In this document: positions 10,143-22,326 of the stretch, piece by piece
Layout: every line of letters starts with the position of its first letter
Position numbering within the stretch: position 1 is the first letter of the stretch
Assembly: GCA_036245525.1 (NCBI GenBank)
Contig: BTPG01000004.1
Span: 54,443,048-54,507,047, forward strand
DNA: 64,000 nt
DNA from: Semisulcospira habei
Lineage: Eukaryota; Mollusca; Gastropoda; Semisulcospiridae
Direction: 5' to 3'
Notes under the pieces: generated by a model
What the model was told of the DNA's origin: nothing
What the model saw: the letters and a program-made list of their open reading frames with translations, nothing else
The model's database searches: none
Translations under genes and position numbers: made by a program

Positions 10143-12388
10143 TTAACCCCTTCACTGCAAAGTGGACGCAGATTGTGTTTCTTAAATCTGTGTTCAGTCT
10201 GTAACCGCCACTGTTTTCACAGTGGCTTGTTTCTAAATTTTGAAAGATAAGAATGAGTAGAACAAGGGAAGCAGCCGCTGACATTTTGTTGGTAATCCAA
10301 TTTTTGATTATTTCCCTTTGTCGTATTTTTCATTCCCAATTCAGAGATTGATTCAGTCTAAAAGATAATATAAATTAGTTTGTTATTTGTGAAAAGTTGA
10401 AGAAATAAGTACTGTAAAGAATATTTAGAATAAAAAGATGTTTTGTAGGTATCTGGGAGATTCCCATATCCTTGAGCCTGTAAAAAGTAGTCCCTCGGTT
10501 TATTGCTAATTGGTTATTTGGTTCGAGTGCACATTATTTTTCCAGGTTTCATTTGTTTTCAGTTGTTATAGCTGTAATGCACTCAGTAAACTTTCCAGCC
10601 AGCCAAGAATGATAGTGTAATGTAGTTCAGTTTTTAGCTAGTCACCGGGTCTTCCAAGCTCAGAGCAGTGCCTGACAGTAGGTTGTACTTTCACCGTTCC
10701 TCCGGTGTGTTTGTTCGGCTGGCTGAAATCTTAAATCAGGTAGGAAAACTGGTTCCTTCAATTGATGTTTGTTATTATGGATGTAATGTGCCTTCAAATA
10801 TGTTTTGTTGTTTTCTTGTTAGCTAAAATGTAACACTCAGACTTTGTCTAAATGTGTTGAAGTTTTTTATTGGATGATTTTTTCTGTTACTGTTGCATTC
10901 ACTTGTTTGTAGAGATAAGCTTGTGGCCGATGCAGTTTTCATGTAGATGATGTTTTTGTTTTTTTTTTAATGTTTTATATTGCGTTAGAGAAAGTTTTGT
11001 TTGTTCCCCTGGGGAAGATAATTGTTGCTTGGAAATTGCGGTCTGGGTCGGCAGCCCCAGTGCGTAGCGGACTGCCGAGTCAGTGTTTTTTAGCATTGCA
11101 GCCACGTTGCCCTATATATGTAAATGAGGTTTTCCTTGCGTGGTGTACGTCATCGCCGGAAATGGTTTTCTTGGGAAAGCACCTTCCGGTGTAAACAATA
11201 GTCTTTGAGGAATTTAGACCTAGGATTCTAGGATTGTATGTTTATGTGAAATTGTTTGTGTCCGTAGTTGTTATGTATTAGCATTAAGATACTTTGAGCT
11301 ACTTAACTCATGGTTGAGGTCTAAAGATGGATTTGCGATTTTAAGTTTTGATCTGTTATGAGGACAGTTGGACTTAGAAAAGCTTACGAGGAAAGTGTGT
11401 TGTTGAAACACAAATAGCCGGCAGTGTACACTGTTAACGCTATGTAATAACAATTCATTTGTAATTGTCGACATTTATACTAGATGTGGGGATTTTTGTA
11501 CGATTTCCCAGCGCACACATTTAGTGTAAATTATATCGTCGGAGTGGAAGATAGTCATAGAGTGCAGTTGACTAAGTGTCTAGTATGTAATAAATGACCA
11601 TTACATATACTAGATTCTCAGTGAGCATTGATTACATTCTAGAGTTCTTAGTATCCGTCCATGACAGTCATGAGACACTATATGCGTTTATTAGTTGTTA
11701 GTGTTGATGTGTTTTTGTGTGTTTGTTATGATGTGACATTTTAGTATACAAATTTGCAGTTGTATGTAATTTTTTAAAGATGAGAATTGAAATGTGTTTA
11801 ATTAGGTCAACAGTAGTTAAAGCATTTATTTTCTTTTCTTCAGGGTTTCTGGAGGCCAGTTTGACTCACTAAAGCTAAAACGTTAGCTCTGCCACCTCAG
11901 TATACCAACTTCCCATTTTTATGTTGATAGCCTGAACATCACTTAGAAATTCCTTTGGCATTTTTTTTGTAAATCTTGATTGATTAGACTTTTTTTTTTT
12001 CTTTTTTGGTTTAGTGTAGTAAAGTTTTGGTTGATGTTTCAGTGAGTTAGAGTAATAAAAGATAAGTATTTCAACTGCAACTGAAGACTTCAGTATTTTA
12101 TTATTTTTTTATATATAATTTTTGTTTCTTGTATCTGTTTCCTCGTCTTTCCCTACTTCAATCCGCCCAGTACCTGTTGTGCCCCGCCCATGTGTACACA
12201 TTGTACTGCATGTGGATCGTGGGGGTTACAAGTCGAAGAGCCCTAGCAGTCCAAGGAGAATAGATACAAAATGGTGTCAGTAAGAGGCGTAGATCCTCAT
12301 GAGCCCCCGCAAATGCGGGGGCTCATGAGGATCTATACCTCTTGCAGTTAATTGGTGCTTACTTTTTCTCAGCAGCGAAGGACTTAAA
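10143..12388. mobile_element. Family B TTAA element split by an LTR insertion
   Basis: The left part (10143-10199) and right part (12231-12388) together match the intact copy at 5369-5578. TTAA lies at 10143-10146 and 12385-12388. The break carries a 4-bp duplication, AGTC. Confidence 0.9.
10200..12230. mobile_element. Solo LTR, 2031 bp
   Basis: Begins TGTAACCGCC and ends GGGGGTTACA, so it has TG…CA termini with a 7-bp inverted repeat. It is flanked by AGTC at 10196-10199 and 12231-12234; the uninterrupted target is seen at 5422-5425. No long reading frame and no internal retrotransposon genes, so a solo LTR is the simplest reading. AATAAA occurs near 11588 and 12053. Family unknown. Confidence 0.8.
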
Positions 12389-12389
12389 A

Positions 12390-13935
<1,546 letters not shown>

Positions 13936-14269
13936 GTATCATTGATTGCATCAGTTCTTCAGAATAAGCAATATTAGTTGACACAAGTTTCTTTACTAGT
14001 TTCTTTACACACACTGAAGAATTGAGATTTCATGTTTCCTGACACTGCAAGTCTGTCTAGTGGAGACAACTCTTTCATATGCCACTAACTGGAAAACGTG
14101 TGCAGTTGCTTCCCTTGTTAGATACAGCCGCAGGCTACAAGCTCCGACAACACTGCATAATAAACATCTAGAATAACATTTTTAATGTAAAACTATATAA
14201 CTGCCCTCCACCACATAATGAGGTATCACAATCGATTCATCGGTCGCCCAAAGGTGGCGCTGGCTTACA
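13936..14269. other. No recognised feature
   Basis: AT-rich unique-looking sequence between the foldback arm and a family C palindrome. I see no coding, RNA or repeat signal. Confidence 0.5.
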
Positions 14270-14376
14270 GCCCAGTAAACAAAGGTCCTCGGGCCCACGA
14301 CGGCCGCAGTGTGCCCGCGCACGTCTGTGCGCGGGCTCACTGCGGCCGTCGTGGGTCCGAAAAGGTTTTGCTTACT
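14270..14376. mobile_element. Family C palindrome
   Basis: Arms GGGCCCACGACGGCCGCAGTG and its complement surround a GCCCGCGCACG centre, framed by CAGTAAACAAAGG and TTGCTTACTGG. Confidence 0.75.
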
Positions 14377-14931
14377 GGAGAAGAAATCATCCGACGATAG
14401 TCAAGCTTTAGGTTCGCAAAAGCGGACACAGAATTGTCAAAGGGAAACGAATGTAACAGAAATGTCATCTTAACAACCAATGAAATGCCAGTAGTTGCTT
14501 CCCCTCAGTCAATATCAACCATTTCCAGATCGTTATAGCTGACTGGGACAGACAAGGAAGGGAGGGGAGGGATGTTGGAGGAGTGGGAGGGTGGGGGGGG
14601 GGGCGCAGAAATTACTTGCCAGCCATAAAAGAAAAACCTACAGTACAACCTACAACTTTTAAGGTTGACACACCAGCTGAGTCCATGCTGAACGAGCCTT
14701 CTGGCGGAAAATGCACAGCCACCCGCGAAGATTTCTAATACAGTACTGGGACAGTGTATCAATGATCCTGCTTAATGGGAGATAAACTGACCGTGATCGG
14801 CTGATCATGACAGGTCGCTGGTGGTGCTTGACTGGCTTGACATATCGACTCGGGTCTTCTGTATTCTTGATTATAATTTATGGCAAGTTCACACCACCCC
14901 CACCCACACACCCACCACCACCACTACCATC
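14377..14931. repeat. Diverged third copy of the 5095-5320 repeat
   Basis: From about 14630 to 14870 the order CAGCCACCCGCGAAGATTTC, CAATGATC, GTGCTTGACTGG follows 5199-5320 and 9973-10090 with many changes. The rest of this stretch holds G-rich and CACC-rich runs, with no gene seen. Confidence 0.5.
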
Positions 14932-16655
14932 TGTCACGTAACGGATGTGACATGTTGTTTCATTTTTTCGCCAAGTCGTTTTCTTGTTAATAAATGTAGG
15001 TCGCCGACTTCTGTAAATAGCCTTAGTTTAGGGAAGTTAATAAATGTAGTGTGAGCGTAAGCGTAAAGCCCGTGCAGCTAGCTTAACGGTGAGCGAGTAC
15101 AGCGGTTGTACGCTTTCGCCGAGTAGCTTTAACCGAACAGTGTTCAGGGTAAAGTTAAACTGCAAGGTAGCAGAGGGATATTACAGTCAGTCAGCGGAGT
15201 TAGCTAGCGCAGAGAGAGTCTGGGTCAGGGTGCGGCCTCGTTTGGAGCCCTTGACAAGCTGTGTGAGGGTTGTGTTACCCTCCCTGCAAGACCACGGCCA
15301 GTGTTCCTGGGTGTGGGTGTCCAAGAGACTTGTGACCACGGCTGCTACTCAACAGAAGACCCCTCCGGTTCGTGTTCGTCTTGTTTGTCTCGTCCTGCCG
15401 GAGGACTCACCAGTGACAGGTAATGAGTCATGCCATTTCTCTCAGTTAGCTGCTGTGCTCTCGGGTGTGTGAATGTGTACATAGGTTCGGAAGGGTATGT
15501 TCGTCTAGTTTTTTAGCGATGTTTTAATCGAGTCTTTAACCATGGTTTTTAGGTTGGGTTGTAATGTGGTGGGTGTCGGATTTAGTTGTTGATGTTCGGC
15601 TGTCGCCGAGTGAGTATATTTAAAGGGCCATGTTGTAAAATGAATTAAAGTGGGTATCCTTTCAAATATATTTGTATTAAGTCCTAGATGTAATGTAATA
15701 AGATTGTCACGTGGGGTGGTTGCTGGTGATTATTTGATATCTTTGTATGTACATGTGGATATTTTGATAATGTTGGTTTTAGTAGTGGCAATGTTATTAT
15801 ACAAAAGTGGTTGTGCTAGCTTAATGTTAGTGTAATGGAATAGTGCAGACCTGGTGAATGTTGAATGTACATAAGAAGCTTTCATGTCCATGATTGTATA
15901 TTTAATATGGCCAAGGCGGGTATTAGGGTGAGACGAGACACAACTCACGTGGTTTGTGAGTAGGTGCGTGTCAAATAGGCCAGAATTAACTGTGTTGGCA
16001 CTTTGACTGACAATGCGCCCTTTTCCAGTGCACTGGCTTCGAAGATTTCGTCGCTCTTCGATCTCTTCATTCTTCCATAACCAACGGTGACGCATCATCG
16101 GGAGCTGGAACGCCTTCGCTAGCCAGTCCTGTTGGACAAGTACTTTGACGTTGGGCTACAGGCGGGCTGATTCTACGTTCTGCGCGTCGGTCACAGGCGT
16201 GCGTGGGCAAGCGCGGCTACGGTGCTCTGCGGTGTAGGGCGGGTAGTACTCTTACGTTACGAGCCACCCTGTCTAGTGTGGGACAGAGGACACTGTGCAG
16301 AGACAAAGTACCCGCCTTGTATAGCCATTGCCGATTCTCACCTGTTAGTCATTTTCACCTGTTAGTTATTTTTGCCTGTTAGTCATTTTCACCTGTTAGT
16401 CATTTTCACCTGTTAGTCATTGTTATCTGTTAATCTTTTTCACGTGTTAATACGTTATGAGTGCATGCGTGGGTATGTGTGAGTGTGTGGGGCGTTAGTG
16501 GGTTGGGGTGGGGGTTAGAGTAAGAGTAGGTAATAAAGGATTTGTTTGTTGTTTATCACTGGCGTTGTGTGGTTTATTTAGAGTGGGTGGGCTTCTCGAG
16601 CGATTAGCGCTTACATTGTCCACGGCGCCCTGACCCCGTCAGGCGTGTCGTGACA
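14932..16655. mobile_element. Solo LTR, 1724 bp
   Basis: Begins TGTCACG and ends CGTGACA (TG…CA with 7-bp inverted ends), flanked by a perfect 5-bp duplication CCATC (14927-14931 and 16656-16660). AATAAA lies at 16532-16537 and a short CCTGTTAGTCATTTT tandem block at about 16339-16440. A 127-codon frame at 15089 has no recognisable domain. No internal genes, hence a solo LTR. Confidence 0.85.
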
Positions 16656-16893
16656 CCATCCCGTATATTTTCCCATGAATTTATTGATCATAGCACAACT
16701 ATTGAATCAAAGGGTCGTGCCCCACAAACTTTTCGAAAACTGACACAGAACGGATGAATAAATTCGGGCCAAAATAGATAAAGGTGACAAACCAACTTGT
16801 AATATGCAATGGAGGAGGCAGCCACTGTGACACAAACATCCACAGAGCTGGGGAAAAAAAAGACGTTCAGTCTCTCACAACTCCTTAACAATT

Positions 16894-16959
16894 GCAAGAG
16901 GCGTAGATTCTGATGAGCCCCTGCGACAGCAGGGGCTCATCAGAATCTACGCCTCTTGC
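16894..16959. repeat. Family B hairpin
   Basis: TTCTGATGAGCCCCTGC pairs perfectly with GCAGGGGCTCATCAGAA. Both arms differ together from the common CCTCATGAGCCCCCGC form. Confidence 0.9.
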
Positions 16960-17064
16960 TGGGAGACTTTGGCTGCCCAGTCACAGACTAATAGAGGCTT
17001 CAGTGACTGTGACACAAACCATTCACAACAGAAAGACGGTCACTACGTCGCAAATTTTTCACCT

Positions 17065-17130
17065 GCAAGAGGCTTAGATTCTCATGAGCTCCTGCATTCG
17101 CAGGGGCTCATGAGGATCCAAGCCTCTTGC
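17065..17130. repeat. Family B hairpin
   Basis: GCAAGAGGCTTAGATT…/…GATCCAAGCCTCTTGC with a few mismatches, an older copy. Confidence 0.85.
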
Positions 17131-17184
17131 TGGCAGAAATAGACCTCGTTGGTTTCCTTCATGCCGGAGTCAAAAATTAATCTG

Positions 17185-17398
17185 TTAACTCAGTCTACCC
17201 CAAACACACCACAGGAAGATAAGGATCGACCATGATAGTTCAAGGGTGATGCCAGAATAGCTTGGCGCCTATGGGCGCAAAGCTATTCTGGCATCACCCT
17301 TGAACTATCATGGCCGATCTGTGTCCTGCACTGCAATGCAGTCTTCAGAGGACAAGGGCAAAATTTAAGGATTTCGGTGTTGGGGTAGAATGAGTTAA
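17185..17398. mobile_element. Family A2 TTAA hairpin element
   Basis: TTAA at both ends (17185-17188, 17395-17398); right end GGGGTAGAATGAGTTAA. Its interior is in the opposite orientation to the 9444 copy (ACACACCACAGGAAGAT end first). Confidence 0.9.
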
Positions 17399-17629
17399 GG
17401 TGAACGTGCGTCCGGTAGAGTCCGATCCACGATGGATAAGGGAGGCGATCAAACTCGTGTAAAATTGATAAGACCGTCAGAGGCAATAAAAAGTTATGGC
17501 CCCTCTTTGCGTCAGACGTGCTTTGAAGCCAGATCGGGTTTCCGGGAAGTCGCGCAAACGGTTTTTTTTTTTTATTTTATCATAATGACATTACTGCGAA
17601 TAGAATAGAGAAAAAATAAATATGAAAAT

Positions 17630-17916
17630 AAATCAAAGCAAGGCAAAGCAAACGAAATCAAATCAAACCAAACCAAACCGAACCGAACCGAACCAAATCG
17701 AACAGAACAGAACCAAACCAAACCAAATCGAACCGAACCGAACTAAACCAAATCAAACCAAAAAAACCAACCATCCAAAAAACCAACCAACAAACAAAAA
17801 CAAACACACACAGACACACGAATGAACGAACGAACGAACAAACAAACAAACAAACAAAACAACCAACCAACCAACCAACCAACCAACCAAACCAACCAAT
17901 CAAACAACCAAACAAA
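17630..17916. repeat. AACCAA/AACCG low-complexity array
   Basis: G-poor pentamer-like repeats (AACCA, AACCG, AACAA) over almost 290 bases. The open frames on both strands are artefacts. Confidence 0.9.
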
Positions 17917-18133
17917 TTAACCCATTCAGCGTTGACGCACTACAGCAGGAGATAGGTCGACCATGATAATTCAAGGGTAGTGCCAGATTAGCTTGGCGCC
18001 GACACTGAGGCGCCAATCTAATCTGGCACTGCCCTTGAATTATGATGGTCGATCATCTCCTGCAACTCGTGCATAGTCATTAGATGACGCCTCCCAAATT
18101 TGGGAAATACGTGCGTCGAGCTGAATGAGTTAA
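17917..18133. mobile_element. Family A1 TTAA hairpin element
   Basis: TTAACCCATTCAGCG … GCTGAATGAGTTAA with TTAA at both ends. Hairpin arms GTAGTGCCAGATTAG and CTAATCTGGCACTGC, one mismatch. Confidence 0.9.
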
Positions 18134-18339
18134 ACAAAACACTCCTATCTGCCCGTTTATCGCTGGTCTTCTCTGTCCAGTCCGCGGCTGATCCTCCACG
18201 GCTGGCGTCATTTCCTGTCGAGATGCACAGATGCAGTCAGTTTTTTTTGTTTTTTTTTCGGCTGAGCGCCGCTGTGTTTTCCAATCTGATATTGATTCTC
18301 GCACGCGTTTGGTTGTAACTCTTGTCCTGCCAGTGATCG

Positions 18340-18570
18340 CGCGGATTGCTCAGCTGACCGGCATTCGCGTGAAGAACTGACACATACGAAATGGCACCAA
18401 GAATAGGGCTCGCGGGAAGTTCCCCGCCCCGCGTTGCCTAGCAGCGGCGTCGTCGCGTCAGCTGCCATCTTAAGAGGATACCATAGACTTCGTATAGTAG
18501 CGAAACTACAGTGTTTCAACACGTTTTTCTTCATTTGTGTTCCTCTCTGGAAACAAACAAAAACAGATTT
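18340..18570 (+). other. CpG-rich stretch, possible promoter or non-coding first exon
   Basis: A locally CpG-rich block includes GCTGCCATCTTAAG (a YY1-like GCCATCTT). It ends near CAGATTTCTGGTAAGC, which could be a splice donor. No reading frame supports an exon, so this is only a candidate transcription start. Confidence 0.2.
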
Positions 18571-18719
18571 CTGGTAAGCGGTTTCCTACTGTGATGGCAA
18601 GACTTCAGTGCTGTTTATTGCTTTATAGTACGTTAGGACTTTTCTGACATTACACAAACAGCGATTTCCCCGGCTATGAGCGCTTAGTCCCGGCGTATCC
18701 TCACAAGATGGCAGCCATG

Positions 18720-19155
18720 GGCGGTCCGTGGCGCAGTGGTTAAGGCGCCTGCCACCAATGCCAAAGGTGCGCGGTTCGATACCGGGTTCCGGCGTTGGAC
18801 TTTTCTCCTCTGGTAAGTGTCACCGTTAATTCGGGCGGACCGTCGGGGGTTTTTTCTCCGGGTACTCCGGTTCTTCCACCCCCCCCCCCCACCCCCACCC
18901 TCCACCCCCACACTTTGGTACCGGTCTCAGGCCACTTTACAAATTTCAAATACAAGCGATCAAAAATCTCTGTAACTTCAGTAGCTGACTGGCCCTTCGC
19001 TTGTCTTGTACTGTGTTTGTCTTAAATGGCGTAAAATCCGTGTCTGTTTCGTGAGTGTGTGTGTTGGGTTTCAGTTCGCGGCGCTTTGAGTCGATTTCCC
19101 CAAAATTGAGAAAAAGCGCCTATATAATAACGGTATTATTTATTATTATTATTAT
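18720..19155 (+). mobile_element. tRNA-derived SINE, family 2
   Basis: The head GGCGGTCCGTGGCGCAGTGG resembles a tRNA with A box (TGGCGCAGTGG) and B box (GGTTCGATACC). A conserved body follows (GGGCGGACCGTCGGGGG, GGTACCGGTCTCAGGCCACTTT). The tail is AAAAAGCGCCTATATAAT…(TTA)n. The same family lies at 54759-55166 (- strand), and a headless copy at 24858-25352. Confidence 0.9.
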
Positions 19156-19204
19156 GACTGGCGTGATGACGTCGGCTTCCCGAGCCCAATAGGACACAGG
19201 ACTA

Positions 19205-19270
19205 ACAAGAGCCATAAACCCTCATGAGCCCTCGCGACTGCGGGGGCTCATGAGGGTTTATGTCTCTTGC
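19205..19270. repeat. Family B hairpin
   Basis: CATAAACCCTCATGAGCCC pairs with GGGCTCATGAGGGTTTATG. The AAACCC/GGGTTT change occurs in both arms. Confidence 0.9.
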
Positions 19271-19617
19271 AGCTGGGTAGCGGCTTCGCTTTGGCCCACA
19301 GTTGAAGTATTACCGTCGCGCTACCACCATCGACAATTAAATGTATCCAAGAAGACGGTCTGAAACAGAAAACAAAAAATAGAAATTGAAAGGACAAGAC
19401 GGTCTGCGATACTGAACCGATCAGCCGGAGGCTTTCGTGATGAGTGCTCGTACCGTCAGTGGTAGCAGGCTCCACATACCCATCCACGCAACCGCGCCCA
19501 CCCTTTCACGCGAGAGACACAACTATACAGGATGGGTTGTCGTTCTTCAGGGTGGGCAATATCACTCTGGCGCACCCTCCGTCGTAGACTGCAAAACCTT
19601 TTGTTCCCTTTAGATAG

Positions 19618-19838
19618 TATGGCGCACAGTGGAAGTGGAGCGGATCGTTGCATGGGGTAGGTTGTTTTCGTCGTTCGAACGGGGGAAAAAAATCTCCATG
19701 TTTTTCAACACGTAATGCTTTTAGGAATTATGGCGCACAGTGGAAGTGGAGCGGATCCGTTGTTTGAGGTAGGTTGTTTTCGTCGTTAGACCGGGAAAAA
19801 AATCTCCAATTTCGAACACGTGATGCCTTTATCTCCGT
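19618..19838. repeat. Two-copy tandem duplication (about 112 bp)
   Basis: TATGGCGCACAGTGGAAGTG … AAATCTCCA occurs twice in a row with small differences (TTCGAACGGG against TTAGACCGGG). Confidence 0.85.
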
Positions 19839-19997
19839 CGCAGATTTGTCTTGTTAGCATTAGCTTGTGGTGCAGAATTACTTTGTACTTTTCTTTTTCG
19901 TCACGTAAAGAGCCTTCTCAAGGAGTACAGTGTTTTCCAAGAATCATTTGAGGCGTCAAAGGGGAGGTGTGAAAGGCAATCCCATGCCCCTCCCTTC

Positions 19998-20005
19998 CCG
20001 ACCCC

Positions 20006-20072
<67 letters not shown>

Positions 20073-20600
20073 AGCGCTTTGTTGTAGCGTCCTTATACCC
20101 ACTAACGCAGGCTCGGAACACTTTACAAATAATTATAAACACACACATTAAACTACAAATCACAACAACAACAAAAAACAGTTTAGGCGTACTGACCACA
20201 GTCTTTCACACATCGAACACATTCTGTTGACAGTAACACCATCCAACTGTCACCTGATGGGAAGCGAAGGAAAATTAACACTGATATGCCAAATTAAAAG
20301 ATACGTTTTCAGGTTGGTTTTGAAGACTGAGAGTGTCGGTGATTGACGGACATGGGGAGGTAGAGAGTTTCACACATGAGGGACCTGGTACTGAAACGAA
20401 CGAGCACTTGCAGTCTTCAAGTTAATTCTCGGTTGGACCAGTAATTTCTGGGAACAAAAACGTAGGCTACAGGAAGGGTATGAGAGCAGAGACTGGAGGA
20501 GAAGTACAGGGGGAGTGTGTTGTCAAAGTGCTAGTATGCCAGGGTAGCCGAAGTACCCCATGCACACTCCTGATCACATTGAGATCCCACGGATCTGGAT
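19998..20600 (-). mobile_element. Retroposon 3' region with (AAT)n tail, - strand
   Basis: (AAT)n at about 20007-20071 is followed by AGCGCTTTGTTGTAGCG and then conserved-looking non-coding sequence (CAGGTTGGTTTTGAAGACTG, TACTGAAACGAACGAGC). The layout resembles the - strand insertion at 36172-36560, so both are probably the same SINE/LINE-tail type. Confidence 0.5.
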
Positions 20601-20694
20601 TTTAAAAAAAAAAAAATGATTCTTTTTAAATTTCATGATTCAAGCCTAAATCATTAGTGACTTGTTTTCCAGCTTGAACATGTAGCGGCCAACA

Positions 20695-20697
<3 letters not shown>

Positions 20698-20788
<91 letters not shown>
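20698..20788. repeat. (GA)n microsatellite
   Basis: About 90 bases of uninterrupted GA. Confidence 0.95.
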
Positions 20789-20789
<1 letters not shown>

Positions 20790-20895
20790 TTTGAAAGGAT
20801 TCAGCCCCTCATCACCAGTGGTCATGAATACAAATAGTGTCTGAAAGCATCGCAGACTGATCTCGTATAAACACAAAACTACAGCTGAGGCCAGC

Positions 20896-20950
20896 AAGGG
20901 GCATATATCCTCATGGGCCCCCACGGATGAGGATCTATGCCTCTTGCACT
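20896..20950. repeat. Family B hairpin, shortened
   Basis: CATATATCCTCATGGGCCCC … GGATGAGGATCTATGCCTCTTGC. Part of the right arm centre is deleted. Confidence 0.7.
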
Positions 20951-21176
20951 CTTGAAGAGCATTGCAGGCTTCTCGCTGTGTACCGGTTTCAAAGGGGTAA
21001 ATCGCGTGTTCCAGCAGTCAATGGGTTAACGTTGAGAGACGGACCGGAGAAGGGTTGACAGAGTGTGGTCAGGCGGCCTGAGATTAGTCGGGCAACAAGT
21101 GCAGCCATCACTTGGCGAGCGTCATTAGGCCGCCATCACCCGGACAGTTAGTACGGCGGACACGGATGCAACCGAA

Positions 21177-21284
21177 ATGGCCCATCACCATCACTCGCTG
21201 GATGAAATCCCCATAATCTCCTCGCCTGAGGAACACTCAAGTGCTTTTAAAGAGGACCCGAAATCCGTCAAAACAGCACTGTGA
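21177..21284 (+). CDS. Possible 35-codon ORF, unrecognised
   Basis: ATG in good context (G at -3, G at +4) opens a 35-residue polar peptide starting MAHHHHSLDEIPIISSPEEH and ending at TGA. It lies in a roughly 300-bp stretch free of recognised repeats, and its composition looks more protein-like than the surrounding frames. No domain, partner exon or splice donor is evident. It could be an N-terminal exon or pure chance; chance is more likely. Confidence 0.15.
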   Translation: MAHHHHSLDEIPIISSPEEHSSAFKEDPKSVKTAL

Positions 21285-21384
21285 AAATGACCTCCTTTTT
21301 TGTAGTGTAAATCATGGCATCCACCTTTTTGGTCTTTTTTTTTTTTACGTCACCTCGGGTATTGGAAGGCACACACTATGCCTC

Positions 21385-21598
21385 TTAACACATCCCGCCC
21401 CCGGACCGAAATCTCCATATTTTGAAGTTGCCCTCTGAAGGACTGTATTACAATTCCAGAGACAAATCGAGCATGATAGTTCAAGGGTGGTGCCAGAATA
21501 GCTTGGCGCCTGTGGGCGCCAAGCTATTCTGGCAGCACCCTTCAACTATCATGCACGATCCATGTCTCGCTGTGGTGTGCCGGGGTTGAATGAGTTAA
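21385..21598. mobile_element. Family A2 TTAA hairpin element
   Basis: TTAA at 21385-21388 and 21595-21598. Arms GTGGTGCCAGAATAG and CTATTCTGGCAGCAC, with one arm difference. Confidence 0.9.
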
Positions 21599-21887
21599 TA
21601 CGTGACAGTAATGTTAACTCTGTTAGCTGCCTCGTGGCAAAACTGGCTGCTTTGGAACTTACAAAACGAATAAACCAGCTTGACTGTGTGATGCGTTCGT
21701 AGGTATATTATTCTGACTAGACTGGATTGATCACTTAGTAGACGCGTATCCATCATATGCACGAGTCTAACTGACTTGCGAATCGTCCGAGACGCTGCCC
21801 CATACGCTTGTCACAGCAGTGGTCGCAGTGTGCAGGGCCATTCCCTACTTCTCTGGAGCTGAGAATGAAGTAAATGTGACACACATC

Positions 21888-21954
21888 TACAAGAGGGATA
21901 AATTCTCATGAGCCCCCGCAGTGGCGGGGGCTCATGAGAATCTATGCCTCTTGC
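21888..21954. repeat. Family B hairpin
   Basis: TTCTCATGAGCCCCCGC pairs with GCGGGGGCTCATGAGAA, followed by a poly(T) stretch. Confidence 0.9.
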
Positions 21955-22326
21955 GGGTTTTTTTTTTTTTTTTTGTTGCGTCAATGTTCCTTAAAAAAGC
22001 AGAGAAGATGCCACCGCATTGAGTCTGCCACCGGAGACTCCTCGACAGATTTACGATAGCTGTGACAAGCCTTCAGCTAGACCGTTCCTTCAGCGACAGG
22101 TGCACATTCTCATATACCCCCTGCATCTGCAGAGGCGCACTAACATCTGTGCTTTTTGAACGGGAAGAACGGGCTGGTGAGTGACTGTGCAGGAAGAGCT
22201 TGTCGTGAAGAGGTCTGGTTGGTTGACAATGAAATCCGGCCGGTGCATTGGTTGGTTGGTTTGAGATTCACGTTAGATTCACGCCAGATCCTCAACACTT
22301 CCTACACAGACGGCCGAGAAAACATC
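21955..22326. other. No recognised feature
   Basis: Unique-looking sequence before the minisatellite. A weak family B remnant is possible at 22100-22150 (ATTCTCATATACCCCCTGCA). No gene seen. Confidence 0.4.

Noticed and set aside
15089..15472. 127-codon frame
   Set aside because: Lies inside the solo LTR, has no recognisable domain and no homologue elsewhere in the window.
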